Positions 44,994-54,430 of a DNA stretch of 64,000 bases are shown in pieces. The DNA is from Acidisoma silvae (lineage in GTDB: Bacteria > Pseudomonadota > Alphaproteobacteria > Acetobacterales > Acetobacteraceae), in contig NZ_JAESVB010000005.1 of the NCBI RefSeq assembly GCF_020618775.1, positions 186,001 to 250,000 of the forward strand. The letters run 5' to 3'. The notes below the pieces were generated by a model. It was not told the DNA's origin, made no database searches, and worked only from the letters and a program-made list of their open reading frames with translations. Every line of letters starts with the position of its first letter. The first letter of the stretch is position 1. The position numbers were made by a program, and so were the translations under genes.

Positions 44994-46235
44994 ATGATGG
45001 CTGAGTATGGTCGGATCAAGGCTGCCCTGGAAGCGCGCCCGCCGCGCCATTCCCTGCCGCAATATCTGTACAATGATGATGCGGTCTTCACCTTCGACCA
45101 GAAGGCGATCTTCCATCGCAGCTGGATCCTGATCGGTTTTGAGGTCGAATTCCCGACGGCCGGCAGCTACCAGTCCCTGAAAATCGGCGGCGCGCCCATT
45201 CTCGTCATTCGCGGCAAGGACGGCGTGCTGCGTGGTTTCCACAACACCTGCCGCCATCGCGGTGCCGAGCTTTGCCCCGAAGGCAAAGGCAAAAGCGCCC
45301 GTCTGGTCTGTCCCTATCATCAATGGACGTACGACACCGCCGGCAAGCTGATTTTCGCCGGCCGCATGGGCGATGATTTCAATGCCGCCGACCACGGTCT
45401 GGCGCCGGTCCATGTCCAGACGCTGGAAGGCACGGTCTATGTCTGCCTGGCCGAGGACGCGCCCGATTTCGAACCCTATGCCAAAGCCGTGGCGCCGATG
45501 CTGGCCGCCCATAATCTGAAGGACGCCAAGATCGCCCATGAGGCGACCCTGATGGAAAAGGCGAACTGGAAGCTGGTCATGGAAAACGCGCGGGAATGCT
45601 ATCACTGCGCCGGCCGCCACCCCGAACTTGCCGTTACCTTCCCGATCTATGCCAAGGGCAATTTCGAGACGGTCAGTGATCACGAGGCGAATTTCGACGC
45701 GCGCATGGCCGAACTGGGCCTGCCCAGCGCCCCGGTCGAGGCCGATTGGTGGCAGGCGGCGCGTTTCCCGCTCAACGAAGGCATGGTCTCCATGACCATG
45801 GACGGGCAGCCCGCCGTCGCGAAGTTGATGTGTCCGATCGGCGACGGCGATATCGGCAGCCTGCGCTGGGCGCTGGAGCCGCACAGCTTCTGCCACTCCT
45901 CCGGTGACTTCACATTCATGTTCACCTGCATTCCCATCAGCACGAAGGAAACCCTCGTACTCGGCAAATGGCTTGTCCATAAGGATGCGGTGGAAGGGGT
46001 GGATTACGACCTGGACAACCTGGTGAAGCTTTGGGACGTCACCAATATGGAGGATCGCGATCTTTGCGAACTCAATCAGCGTGGCGTCGACAGCCCGGCC
46101 TACCGCCCCGGCCCCTATTCCGAAGTGGCCGAGTCCCTGGTGCTGCGCTTCACCGACTATTACGTCACGAAGGCGCTGGACTATATCGACGCGGTTGAGG
46201 GCGAAAGACAGCTTGCCGCCATGGCAGCCGATTGA
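44994..46235 (+). CDS. Rieske-type oxygenase alpha subunit (quaternary-ammonium demethylase-like)
   Basis: The 413-residue protein has a Rieske centre (Cys86, His88, Cys106, His109 in CRHRG and CPYHQW). The mononuclear iron site follows, in MENARECYHCAGRHPEL (His204, His209). The bridging residue before the first His is Glu201, not the usual Asp; a Glu there is seen in GbcA, CntA and stachydrine demethylase, which act on N-methylated quaternary amines. No beta subunit gene is present, which fits that homotrimeric group. It probably removes one methyl as formaldehyde. First gene of a six-gene operon; GGAGAA precedes the ATG. Confidence 0.92.
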   Translation: MMAEYGRIKAALEARPPRHSLPQYLYNDDAVFTFDQKAIFHRSWILIGFEVEFPTAGSYQSLKIGGAPILVIRGKDGVLRGFHNTCRHRGAELCPEGKGKSARLVCPYHQWTYDTAGKLIFAGRMGDDFNAADHGLAPVHVQTLEGTVYVCLAEDAPDFEPYAKAVAPMLAAHNLKDAKIAHEATLMEKANWKLVMENARECYHCAGRHPELAVTFPIYAKGNFETVSDHEANFDARMAELGLPSAPVEADWWQAARFPLNEGMVSMTMDGQPAVAKLMCPIGDGDIGSLRWALEPHSFCHSSGDFTFMFTCIPISTKETLVLGKWLVHKDAVEGVDYDLDNLVKLWDVTNMEDRDLCELNQRGVDSPAYRPGPYSEVAESLVLRFTDYYVTKALDYIDAVEGERQLAAMAAD

Positions 46236-46237
46236 GC

Positions 46238-47278
46238 GTGACGGAGAGACCGATCTGGCCCGGCGGCGACGACCTGCTGCGCTGCCTCAGCGTCGCCCAG
46301 GAGGCCCCTGGCGTCAAAACCTTCCGCTTCGCGCCCGCCAGCGGCGCGGCGGTGCGCTTTCATGCCGGGCAATTCGTGACGCTGCGCCTGCCGCTGGCGG
46401 GCGGCGACGTCTGGCGCTGCTTCACCATCGCCTCCTCCCCTTTGCAGGAGGACGCCATCGACCTGACCATCAAGGCGCTGGGGGACGCGGATACCATCAA
46501 CGCCTCCGGCTCGGCCTGGATGCATCATCACCTTCATGCCGGGATGACGCTGGCGGCACGTGCGCCCACCGGCCCCTTCTGCCTGATGCACCCGCCGGAG
46601 CGGCCGCTGCTGCTGGTCTCGGCCGGCAGCGGGGCCACGCCCATGGCCGCCATCGCCCGCTTCCTGCGCGATATCGGCGACCGCACCCCGGTGCATTACA
46701 TCCACCTCGCCCGCAGCCCAGCCGATTGTCTGTTCAGGCCCGAGATCGAGGCGATTGCGGCCGAACTCGGCGGCTGGAAGCTTGACTGGCTGACGAGCGC
46801 CGAGCAGGGTCGCCCCTCTGCCGAGACCTTCGCGGCAATGGCCCCCGATCTTGCCGATCGGGAGGTCTTCTGCTGCGGCCCGGCCGGCTTCATGGCGGCG
46901 ATCGAGACCGCTCACGCTCAGGCCGGCGGCACGGCTGACGCCTTCCGCAAGGAGGCTTTCGTGGGCATTTCCATCCCTGAACTGGCGACCACGCACACGG
47001 CGGAGGCTGCGACCGGCAGCTTTACCGTGACCTTCCAGCCCTCCGGCAAGACCACCACCATCGGGCCGGAGGACACGGTTCTGACCGCCGCCGGCAAGCT
47101 CGGCATTCCCATCTCCTATGCCTGCGGCGACGGCATCTGCGGCACCTGCCGCATCACCAAGCTGGAAGGCGCGGTTGAGATGACCCATCAGGGCGGCATC
47201 GAGGATGACGAAGTCGCCGATGGCGAAATTCTGGCCTGTTGCGCCTATCCCCGCTCCAATCTTGTCGTGAAAGTCTGA
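46238..47278 (+). CDS. Oxygenase reductase with FAD, NAD and 2Fe-2S domains
   Basis: The 346-residue protein has a flavin domain (RCFTIASSP), a pyridine nucleotide domain (LLVSAGSGATPMAAIARF, VFCCGPAGFM) and a C-terminal plant-type ferredoxin (Cys in CGDGICGTC and LACCA). It passes electrons from NAD(P)H to the Rieske oxygenase just upstream, like GbcB. Start is uncertain: TTG 46232 overlaps the oxygenase stop, while GTG 46238 lies two bases after it. Confidence 0.92.
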   Translation: MTERPIWPGGDDLLRCLSVAQEAPGVKTFRFAPASGAAVRFHAGQFVTLRLPLAGGDVWRCFTIASSPLQEDAIDLTIKALGDADTINASGSAWMHHHLHAGMTLAARAPTGPFCLMHPPERPLLLVSAGSGATPMAAIARFLRDIGDRTPVHYIHLARSPADCLFRPEIEAIAAELGGWKLDWLTSAEQGRPSAETFAAMAPDLADREVFCCGPAGFMAAIETAHAQAGGTADAFRKEAFVGISIPELATTHTAEAATGSFTVTFQPSGKTTTIGPEDTVLTAAGKLGIPISYACGDGICGTCRITKLEGAVEMTHQGGIEDDEVADGEILACCAYPRSNLVVKV

Positions 47279-47280
47279 CC

Positions 47281-48546
47281 ATGGCTGACCCCAAAACCGG
47301 CCCTGCCTTGTCACTGGAGACGCTGGCGATTGGCGCGGGATATGACCCGGCCGATCATAATGGGGCCGCCAAGCCGCCGATCTATATGACGTCCACCTTC
47401 GTCTATCCCTCGGCCGCCGTGGCGCGGGCGGTGCATCAGGCGTTTTTCGACGGCGACGTGCCGGAGCGCTCGGGCAAGAACGGCTTCATCTATGCGCGCC
47501 TCGATCATCCCAATCTGGTCATGGCGCAGACGCGTATCGCGACGCTGGACCGGGCCGAGGACAGCGCGCTGTTCTCCTCCGGCATGGCGGCCGTCTCCAC
47601 CCTCGCCCAATGCTTCCTGCGGCCGGGCGACAGTGTGATGCATAGCCGCCCGATCTATGGCGGCACGGATATGTTCCTCAATACCCATATGACGGAAATG
47701 GGCGTCCATCCCTTCGGCTTTACCGATGGCGTGGATGAGGCATCGCTGATCCAGGTGGCGGATGCCGCCATGGCCAAAGGCCCGCTGACGCTGATCATGG
47801 TGGAAAGCCCGGCCAACCCCACCTGCGCCATTGCCGATATCGCGCTGATCAGCCGACTGGCGGATCGTATCGCGCTGGCGCAAGGCCGGCGGCCGATCAT
47901 CTCGGTCGACAACACATTCCTCGGCCCCTTCCTGCAAAGCCCGCTGGAACACGGTGCCGATCTGTGCCTGACCTCGCTCACCAAATATGCCGGCGGTCAT
48001 AGCGACTTCATGGGCGGCAGCGTCAGCGGCTCGGCAGCCCTGGTGGGCCGCCTGAAAAAGCTGCGCACGCTGCTGGGCAATCATGCCGATCCGCATAATT
48101 GCTGGATGCTGCTGCGATCCGTCGAAACCATGGCGCTGCGTACGGAACGCGCGGTTGCCAATGCAAAGCAGATCGCTGTCTTTCTGCGCGACCACCCGAA
48201 AGTGATCCGCATCACCTATCTCGATTTTCTGGAAGAGGGTTCCGCCGCCCGCGCGGTCTATGACCGGCAATGCGCGGGGCCTGGCTCCACCTTCTCCTTC
48301 GACGTGGAGGGTGGCGAGGCCGGTGCCTTCCGCTTTCTCGACCGTCTGAAGCTGCTGCGCTTCGCCGTGAGCCTTGGCGGGGCGGAGACCTTGATCTGTC
48401 ACCCGGCCACGACCACGCATTACGCCGTGCCGGAAGAAAACCGCATGGCCGTGCATATCGGCCCGGCCACCATGCGCGTCTCCGTCGGTATCGAAACCGC
48501 CGCCGATCTCATTGCCGATCTGACCCAAGCGCTGGAGGTCGTCTGA
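47281..48546 (+). CDS. Cys/Met metabolism PLP-dependent enzyme
   Basis: The 421-residue protein belongs to the cystathionine gamma-synthase/lyase family. Marks are FIYARLDHPN near residue 69, FSSGMAAVSTL, cofactor Asp210 (SVDNTF) and Schiff-base Lys235 (TSLTKYAGGHSD). Family members eliminate or replace groups at the beta or gamma carbon of amino acids. The Cys that marks methionine gamma-lyase (YGCT) is Gly here (YGGT), so it is not a standard one. Placement inside a demethylation operon suggests it acts on the demethylated amino acid. It starts two bases after the reductase stop. Confidence 0.9.
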   Translation: MADPKTGPALSLETLAIGAGYDPADHNGAAKPPIYMTSTFVYPSAAVARAVHQAFFDGDVPERSGKNGFIYARLDHPNLVMAQTRIATLDRAEDSALFSSGMAAVSTLAQCFLRPGDSVMHSRPIYGGTDMFLNTHMTEMGVHPFGFTDGVDEASLIQVADAAMAKGPLTLIMVESPANPTCAIADIALISRLADRIALAQGRRPIISVDNTFLGPFLQSPLEHGADLCLTSLTKYAGGHSDFMGGSVSGSAALVGRLKKLRTLLGNHADPHNCWMLLRSVETMALRTERAVANAKQIAVFLRDHPKVIRITYLDFLEEGSAARAVYDRQCAGPGSTFSFDVEGGEAGAFRFLDRLKLLRFAVSLGGAETLICHPATTTHYAVPEENRMAVHIGPATMRVSVGIETAADLIADLTQALEVV

Positions 48547-50009
48547 TGGAAGACGAAGACGTCGTATCCGACTTTCACGCCATCGGCGAGAAACATACCA
48601 AGGCCGACGAGCATACCGACATCCTCGTTATCGGTGCCGGCCCTGCCGGTCTCGCCGCCGCCATCACGGCCGCGAAGGCCGGGGCGCAGGTCATGCTGGT
48701 GGATGAAAACCCGCTCGGCGCCGGGCTGATCGGCATGGATGTGCCGCTGCTGTTTGGCAATCGCTGGACAGCCGCCGTGCAGAACCAGGGCCGTATGCTG
48801 GAACAGGTGCTGACCGCCAATCCCGGTCTGGAAGAAGCCTTCGAGCTCGGGATCGATGTCAGGCTCGGCACCTATGCCTGGGGTGCCTTCACCGGTGGCC
48901 CCAATCTGCGGTCCCTACCGGAACCCGTCGTTGGCCTCGCGGACGAAACCCGCTCCTGGCTGGTCGGTTTCCGCCGCCTGATCATCGCGACCGGCGCGCG
49001 CGATCTGGTCTATTCCTTCAAGGGCTTCGAGACGCCGGGCGTGGTCGGCGCGCTGGGGCTGACATCCCTCATCCAGACCTATGCCGCCTTCAACGGCCAG
49101 CGCATCGTCATCCTCGGCAGCGGCGACCTTGCTATCGCGACCGCCGCCATGGCGCTGGATGCCGGCTATGACGTGGCGGCTCTGGTGGAGGTGCGGGATG
49201 CGCCGCAGGCCGATGTCTCCGCCCTCGTCGCGCGTGGCGTCGCGATCGTCACCGGCCATGCCATTCTGGAAGCGGAGGGCAATGCCGAGGGCGTCACCGC
49301 CGCGCGGCTGGCTCCCGTCGCGGGTGGCGATGCGCACAGCCTCGCCTGCGACACCATCTGCCTCGCCATCGGCGCCGTGCCGGTGATCGATATCGCCGAT
49401 GTCGTGGGCGCCAAGATCACGCGCAACCAAGCCGGCGCCTTCGTGCCGGGCAGCCTTCCCGAGGGTGTCTCCGTCGTGGGTGATGCCGCAGGCTTGAGCC
49501 CTGATGCGCTGCCCGCCGATGCCGACGCCTATCGCATGGACTGGATGCGCGCCCTGATGACGACCGGCGGACAGGACGTCATCGCCTGTTCCTGCGAGGA
49601 GGTCTCCCGCCGCGACCTGCTGGACGTGCAACCGCCGCGCTACCTTGCCGCGCCGACGGACAAGCACAACAGCCTGGCGCAGCTGGCGGAAGATGGGCCG
49701 GTCAACCAGGACCAGATCAAGCGGCTGACGCGCGCCTGCATGGGCCCCTGCCAGGCCCGCCGCTGCCGCGAGCAGGTGGCGATGATCATGGCCATCGGCG
49801 CGGACCGGCCGCTGTCTTCCATCGCACTCGCCGGCTACCGCGCCCCCGTGCGCCCGCTGCCGCTCGGCGTATTGGCGGCGGCCTCCGAAACGCCGGGCAT
49901 GGTCGAAGGCTGGAACGTCTGGTTCGGCATCCGCACGCAATGGGTGCCCTACGAGGATATCGGCACGGAGCGCGAGATTGAGCGCGCCGGCCGCATGGCC
50001 CATTTCTGA
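48546..50009 (+). CDS. FAD/NAD(P) oxidoreductase with BFD-type 2Fe-2S domain (HcnB/OoxA-like)
   Basis: The 487-residue protein has FAD motif VIGAGPAGLAAAI, a second dinucleotide motif ILGSGDLAIATAA, and GDAAGL. A C-terminal [2Fe-2S] region has Cys in IACSCEEV and CMGPCQARRC. It matches the alpha subunits of opine oxidase, hydroxyproline dehydrogenase and HcnB, which pair with a DAO-type subunit; the next gene supplies that partner. Its ATG shares a base with the previous stop (TGATG). Confidence 0.9.
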   Translation: MEDEDVVSDFHAIGEKHTKADEHTDILVIGAGPAGLAAAITAAKAGAQVMLVDENPLGAGLIGMDVPLLFGNRWTAAVQNQGRMLEQVLTANPGLEEAFELGIDVRLGTYAWGAFTGGPNLRSLPEPVVGLADETRSWLVGFRRLIIATGARDLVYSFKGFETPGVVGALGLTSLIQTYAAFNGQRIVILGSGDLAIATAAMALDAGYDVAALVEVRDAPQADVSALVARGVAIVTGHAILEAEGNAEGVTAARLAPVAGGDAHSLACDTICLAIGAVPVIDIADVVGAKITRNQAGAFVPGSLPEGVSVVGDAAGLSPDALPADADAYRMDWMRALMTTGGQDVIACSCEEVSRRDLLDVQPPRYLAAPTDKHNSLAQLAEDGPVNQDQIKRLTRACMGPCQARRCREQVAMIMAIGADRPLSSIALAGYRAPVRPLPLGVLAAASETPGMVEGWNVWFGIRTQWVPYEDIGTEREIERAGRMAHF

Positions 50010-50021
50010 GAGGCGCGCGGA

Positions 50022-51221
50022 ATGTCAGAGATTAAAAAGAGCGCGTCGGTCATCGTCATCGGTGGCGGCGTCACCGGCCTCAGCGCCGCCTGGTGGCTGG
50101 CGCGGGACGGGGTGGATGTCCTGGTCATCGACAAGGGCATCGTCGGCTGGGAGGCATCGGGCCGCAATGGCGGCGGCTGCACCCATTACCAGAGCCCGCT
50201 TTTCCATGAGGAGCAGCGGCTTTGGCCGCAGATGGACGAGTTGCTGGGCTATCCGACCGAGCATCGGCCGGAACGCGTTATCATGGCGCTGACCGAGCAG
50301 CAGCTGTCGCAATACAAGGACCATGGCGATATCTGCGCCGCCATGGGCTACCGGTATGAGACGCTGGACCCGAAGCAGACGCGGGAACTGGTGCCGCTCG
50401 CGGGCGATAATGTCGTCGGGTCGGTCTATTACCATTTCGGCGGCCAGGCCAATCCGCAGCGCACGGTGCAGGCCTATGCCTGGGCCTTGCAGGATCTCGG
50501 CGGCCGCATTCTGCAACACACCGCCGTCTCCTCCCTCATCGTCGAGGCTGGCCGCGTCAAGGGCGTGGAGACCTCGCTCGGCCGCTTCGATTGCGACCAT
50601 CTGGTGCTCGCCGCCGGGCCGCAGACCGGCGCGCTGCTGGAATCGATCGGCATCTATCTGCCCGTGGCCCCGGCGCGGGCCGAGATGATCGTGACCGAGC
50701 CGCTGCCGCTGATGAAGATCGGCGGCGTTGACGGTAATGGCCTTTATGGCCGGCAGACGCTGCGCGGCAACCTCGCCTATGGCGGCGGCCCGCATGAATG
50801 GCTGGCCGATACGCCCGCCCAGGGCGGCCCGGTGACGCGCCCGTCCACGCAGCTGCTGCAAAACCTGTCCAAGCGGCTGGTGGAGCTTTTCCCGAAAGCC
50901 GGCCATGTGCGCGTCATCCGCTCCTGGGCCGGGATCATCGAGAATACGCCGGACGGCCGCCCGGTGATCGACCGACTGTCGGAGCCCGACAACCTGACCG
51001 TCACCACCATGAGCAGCGTCGGCTTTGGCCTGTCACCGGCCACCGGCCACGCGATCCGCGATCTGGTGATCGACGGCGCATGCAGCTTTGCGGATATCGA
51101 CAAGCTCGGCCTGCACCGATTCGCGAACCTGCCGCGCGATTGGCGCGTGCGGCAGGGCTGGGTTCCGCCTATCCTGCCGGATTATGACTCGGATGCACGT
51201 GCGCAGATGGCGCAGGCTTGA
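50022..51221 (+). CDS. DAO-type FAD oxidoreductase (HcnC/OoxB/SoxB-like)
   Basis: The 399-residue protein starts with VIVIGGGVTGLSAAWWLARDG and has GWEASGRNGGG near residue 42 and late PDGRPVIDRL. It resembles the catalytic subunits that oxidise secondary amines (sarcosine, hydroxyproline, opines) and pass electrons to the alpha subunit encoded 12 bases upstream. In this operon a likely step is oxidation of an N-methyl amino acid. Substrate not determined. Confidence 0.9.
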   Translation: MSEIKKSASVIVIGGGVTGLSAAWWLARDGVDVLVIDKGIVGWEASGRNGGGCTHYQSPLFHEEQRLWPQMDELLGYPTEHRPERVIMALTEQQLSQYKDHGDICAAMGYRYETLDPKQTRELVPLAGDNVVGSVYYHFGGQANPQRTVQAYAWALQDLGGRILQHTAVSSLIVEAGRVKGVETSLGRFDCDHLVLAAGPQTGALLESIGIYLPVAPARAEMIVTEPLPLMKIGGVDGNGLYGRQTLRGNLAYGGGPHEWLADTPAQGGPVTRPSTQLLQNLSKRLVELFPKAGHVRVIRSWAGIIENTPDGRPVIDRLSEPDNLTVTTMSSVGFGLSPATGHAIRDLVIDGACSFADIDKLGLHRFANLPRDWRVRQGWVPPILPDYDSDARAQMAQA

Positions 51222-51235
51222 GAAGGGCAAAGGCA

Positions 51236-52360
51236 ATGGCGGCCAAGGGCAAGGTTCTGATCGTCGGTGCGGGCATCGCGGGTCTGTCGACCGCGTGGAA
51301 TCTGAAGCGGCGCGGTTACGACATCGAAATTTTCGATCAGGGGCCGATTCCCAATCCGATCAGCTCCTCCTGGGACGAGCATCGCATCACCCGCCACGCT
51401 TACGGCGAGTTCGAAGGCTATGCGCATCTGATGCCCTATGCCTTCAAGATGTGGGACAAGCTGTGGAAGGATCTGGGCGCCACCCATTACGAGCCGACGG
51501 GCGCCACCTATTTCATCCATGAGGAGACGCCCTGGTATCACGGCACCTCAACCGCCCTGTCGGAAATGGGCATCCGCTACCGCGACATTCCGCTGTCCAA
51601 GGCAGCTGACCGCTTCCCGATGTTCAATCTGGAAACCGTGACGCGCATCGTGGAGACCGACGGCGCCGGCGTGCTGTTCCCCTATCGCATCGTGCGCGGG
51701 CTGGTGAACTTCCTGGGCGCTCATGGCGTCACCTTCCATGCCCTGCATCAGGTCACCGCGCTGGACGCCGAAAAGGGTACCGTCACCGCCAATGGCAAGA
51801 CTTTCAGCGGCGATTACGTCGTCATCGCCGCCGGTGCCTGGGCCGACAGGCTGGTGCCGGACCTGCGCCGCGACGCCCATGCCTCCCGCCAGGCCGTCAT
51901 CTTCCTGGCGCCCCCGCCGGAGCTGACGGAAGCCTGGCACGAGGCCGGGGTGATGGCCGATCTGGGCGATGAGACCAGCTGCTACGTGCTGCCGCCGCGC
52001 CGGGGCATGCGCCTGAAGATCGGTGACCATGTCTTCACCCATCGCGGCGACCCGGACGGCGACCGCCGCGCGACGGACGAGGACGTGGCGCGCCTGATGC
52101 GCGTGCTGCCGAAAGTGCTGCGCAACTACGAGGGCTATCAGATTCTGGAGCGCAAGGCCTGCTTCTATACGGTGACCGAGGATGAGCATTTCATCCAGAA
52201 GCCGCTGGGGCCGAAGGGCTGGCTGATCAGCGCCTGTTCCGGCCATGGCTTCAAGCTGGGCGCGCTGACGGGCGAACTGGCGGCCCGCGCCATTACCGGT
52301 GAGACGCCCGCCGCCGAGATCACCGAAATCGCGGCCGGACGCCAACGCATCAAAGCCTGA
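51236..52360 (+). CDS. Monomeric sarcosine oxidase-like flavoprotein
   Basis: The 374-residue protein has VLIVGAGIAGLSTAWNLKRRG, SSSWDEHRITRHAYG, and CFYTVTEDEHFI with Cys309. The latter matches the Cys that binds FAD covalently in monomeric sarcosine oxidase and N-methyltryptophan oxidase. SACSGHGFKLG near the end is also conserved. It should oxidise a secondary or tertiary N-methyl amine with oxygen, giving formaldehyde and peroxide. ATG 51236 follows the previous stop by 14 bases. Last gene of the operon. Confidence 0.92.
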   Translation: MAAKGKVLIVGAGIAGLSTAWNLKRRGYDIEIFDQGPIPNPISSSWDEHRITRHAYGEFEGYAHLMPYAFKMWDKLWKDLGATHYEPTGATYFIHEETPWYHGTSTALSEMGIRYRDIPLSKAADRFPMFNLETVTRIVETDGAGVLFPYRIVRGLVNFLGAHGVTFHALHQVTALDAEKGTVTANGKTFSGDYVVIAAGAWADRLVPDLRRDAHASRQAVIFLAPPPELTEAWHEAGVMADLGDETSCYVLPPRRGMRLKIGDHVFTHRGDPDGDRRATDEDVARLMRVLPKVLRNYEGYQILERKACFYTVTEDEHFIQKPLGPKGWLISACSGHGFKLGALTGELAARAITGETPAAEITEIAAGRQRIKA

Positions 52361-52384
52361 CCCCTGCGGGATAAGCCTGTGATT

Positions 52385-52404
52385 GCCGCCCCTCGCGGGG
52401 CGGC
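52385..52404 (+). terminator. Hairpin after the catabolic operon
   Basis: GCCGCCCC-TCGC-GGGGCGGC forms a perfect 8-base stem 24 bases after the last stop. It lacks a T-tract, so it may be a weak terminator. Confidence 0.5.
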
Positions 52405-52487
52405 GTAGGCTATCCCTTCGGGGCGGCCTCAACGGCAGCCCAGCAGCAAGCCCAAGCCGAGAAGGCCGCTTAACAGGGCGGGACGCC

Positions 52488-52892
52488 ATGACTGACGCCT
52501 ATATCGAAATCACGCGGGGCATCCGCGTTACCGTTCGCGCCTTCTACCTGGATGATCAGTCCCAGCCCGATGAGGGCCGCTTCGTCTGGGCCTATCGGGT
52601 CACGATTGAAAACCAGAGCCAGCAGACGGTGCAGTTGCTGCGCCGCACCTGGCGCATCACCAATGCCGCCGGGCGAATCCAGCGCGTGCATGGCGACGGC
52701 GTGGTGGGGGAGCAGCCGGTGCTCGATCCGGGCGAAAGCTTCGAATATACGTCCGGCACGCCGCTGGACACGCCGACCGGCTTCATGGCCGGCAGCTACG
52801 AGATGGTGGTGCAGGCGACGGGCGACGGCTTTGAAGTCGCCATTCCGGCCTTCAGCCTGGACAGCCCGCACCAGAATTCCCGGCTGCATTAG
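52488..52892 (+). CDS. apaG: ApaG family protein
   Basis: The 134-residue protein is an ApaG/DUF525 domain: RGIRVTVRAFYLDDQSQPDEGRF, FVWAYRVTIENQS, LLRRTWRITNAAGRIQRVHGDGVVGEQPVL, and FEYTSGTPL. The fold is like fibronectin III. In enteric bacteria it affects divalent cation and Ap4A levels; the mechanism is unclear. Length is normal. It follows the flavoprotein operon after a hairpin. Confidence 0.95.
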   Translation: MTDAYIEITRGIRVTVRAFYLDDQSQPDEGRFVWAYRVTIENQSQQTVQLLRRTWRITNAAGRIQRVHGDGVVGEQPVLDPGESFEYTSGTPLDTPTGFMAGSYEMVVQATGDGFEVAIPAFSLDSPHQNSRLH

Positions 52893-52926
52893 GCAGCCGT
52901 CAAGTTTTCACCGTAACGCCTCCCCC

Positions 52927-52961
52927 AACCGTCATTTCCCGCCTGCGCGGGAATGACGGTT
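52927..52961. repeat. Extragenic palindrome, copy 3 (single unit)
   Basis: AACCGTCATTTCCCGC pairs with GCGGGAATGACGGTT with one bulged base. The related flank TGACACACTCT about 30 bases to the right is the reverse complement of AGGGTGTGTCA before copy 1, so the shared unit is longer than the hairpin. The rest of 52893-53135 shows no gene. Confidence 0.7.
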
Positions 52962-53135
52962 GAGGGTGATTTCTACTCAGGCTGACACACTCTAGGCCGG
53001 CCGCTTCCCGCTGTTTCTGTCGCCCGCGAACTTGGTCCGCGGGTCTACCCGGCCGGGCGCCTCAACGGGTAGATCCGGGGCGCCCAGCCCGCGCAACGTG
53101 CACGAATGACGAAAAAGACGCCGGGCGGGGAAAAA

Positions 53136-54398
53136 TCAGTCGCGCAGGCGCTCGATCTTGGCGCCGACGGCCGAGAGCTTGCCTTCGACATCCTCATAGC
53201 CGCGATCGAGGTGATAGACCCGGCTGACGACGGTCTCCCCCTTCGCGACCAGCCCCGCAAGGATGAGCGAGGAGGAGGCGCGCAAATCCGTCGCCATCAC
53301 CTGCGCACCGGCCAATTGCGGCACGCCGCGCACGATGGCGGACGCGCCATGCACATTCACCCGCGCGCCCATGCGGGTCAGTTCCGAGACATGCATGAAG
53401 CGGTTTTCGAAGATCGATTCGGTGATCATGGAGGCCCCATCGGCCACCGCCATCAGCGCCATGAACTGCGCCTGCATATCGGTCGGGAAGCCGGGATAGG
53501 GTTCCGTCATGACGTCCACGCCATGCAAGCCGTTGCGGCGCTGCACGCGCACGCCGCCCGGCACTTCGGCAACATCGATGCCCGCTTCTTCCAGCACCCG
53601 CGCAACGGCACCCAGATGGTCGATCCGCGCATCGCGCAGCACGACGGAGCCGCCGGTCATGGCGACCGCGCAGGCATAGGTGCCGGTCTCGATCCGGTCC
53701 GGGATGATGGCATGGGTCGCGCCATGCAGGCGCTCCACACCCTCGATCACCAGTTCGCCCGTGCCGATGCCGCCGATGCGCGCGCCCATGGCGACGAGGC
53801 AATGGCAGAGGTCGATGATTTCAGGCTCGCGCGCGGCATTGCGCAGCACGGTCTGGCCGTCCGCGAGGCTGGCCGCCATCAGCAGGTTTTCGGTCGCACC
53901 GACCGAGACCATGGGGAAGATGATGGTCGTCCCCTTCAGGCGGCCGATGACGCGGGCCATGACATAGCCCGCGTCCAGCTCGATGATGGCACCCATCTGC
54001 TCCAGCCCCTTGAGGTGGAGATCGACCGGACGCGTGCCGATGGCGCAGCCGCCGGGCAAGGACACCCGCGCTTCCCCGCAGCGGGCCAGCAAAGGCCCGA
54101 GCACGAGGATGGAGGCGCGCATCTTGCGCACGATGTCATAGGGCGCTTCGGTGCTGGTGATGGCGCCCCCCAGCGACAGCACGCGGCCGTCGCTGTCGGT
54201 CTGCTCGACCGCGATGCCGTGGCCGGCCAGCAGGTCCGCCATGGTCGCGATATCGGCCAGACGCGGCACCCGCGTCAGCACCAGGCGCTCGTCGGTCAGC
54301 AGGCCCGCCGCCATCAGCGGCAAGGCCGCGTTCTTGGCGCCGCCGATGGGGATTTCCCCCGCCAACGGCTGGCCACCGATAATCCTGATGCGATCCAT
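53136..54398 (-). CDS. murA: UDP-N-acetylglucosamine 1-carboxyvinyltransferase
   Basis: The 420-residue protein catalyses the first committed step of peptidoglycan synthesis, moving enolpyruvate to UDP-GlcNAc. Lys22 (GAKNAALPL) and Cys118 ([18 protein letters not shown]) are in the active site. Cys118 is the fosfomycin target, so the enzyme should be sensitive. The [14 protein letters not shown] motif is intact. It lies 32 bases downstream of dcd on the same strand. Confidence 0.97.
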   Translation of the reverse strand: MDRIRIIGGQPLAGEIPIGGAKNAALPLMAAGLLTDERLVLTRVPRLADIATMADLLAGHGIAVEQTDSDGRVLSLGGAITSTEAPYDIVRKMRASILVLGPLLARCGEARVSLPGGCAIGTRPVDLHLKGLEQMGAIIELDAGYVMARVIGRLKGTTIIFPMVSVGATENLLMAASLADGQTVLRNAAREPEIIDLCHCLVAMGARIGGIGTGELVIEGVERLHGATHAIIPDRIETGTYACAVAMTGGSVVLRDARIDHLGAVARVLEEAGIDVAEVPGGVRVQRRNGLHGVDVMTEPYPGFPTDMQAQFMALMAVADGASMITESIFENRFMHVSELTRMGARVNVHGASAIVRGVPQLAGAQVMATDLRASSSLILAGLVAKGETVVSRVYHLDRGYEDVEGKLSAVGAKIERLRD

Positions 54399-54430
54399 GA
54401 AGGCCCGATCTATCCGCTGTCGCTGCTGCG

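Noticed and set aside
47281-48546. Naming the PLP enzyme methionine gamma-lyase
   Set aside because: The diagnostic Cys in the YGCT motif is Gly, and the family covers several reactions.
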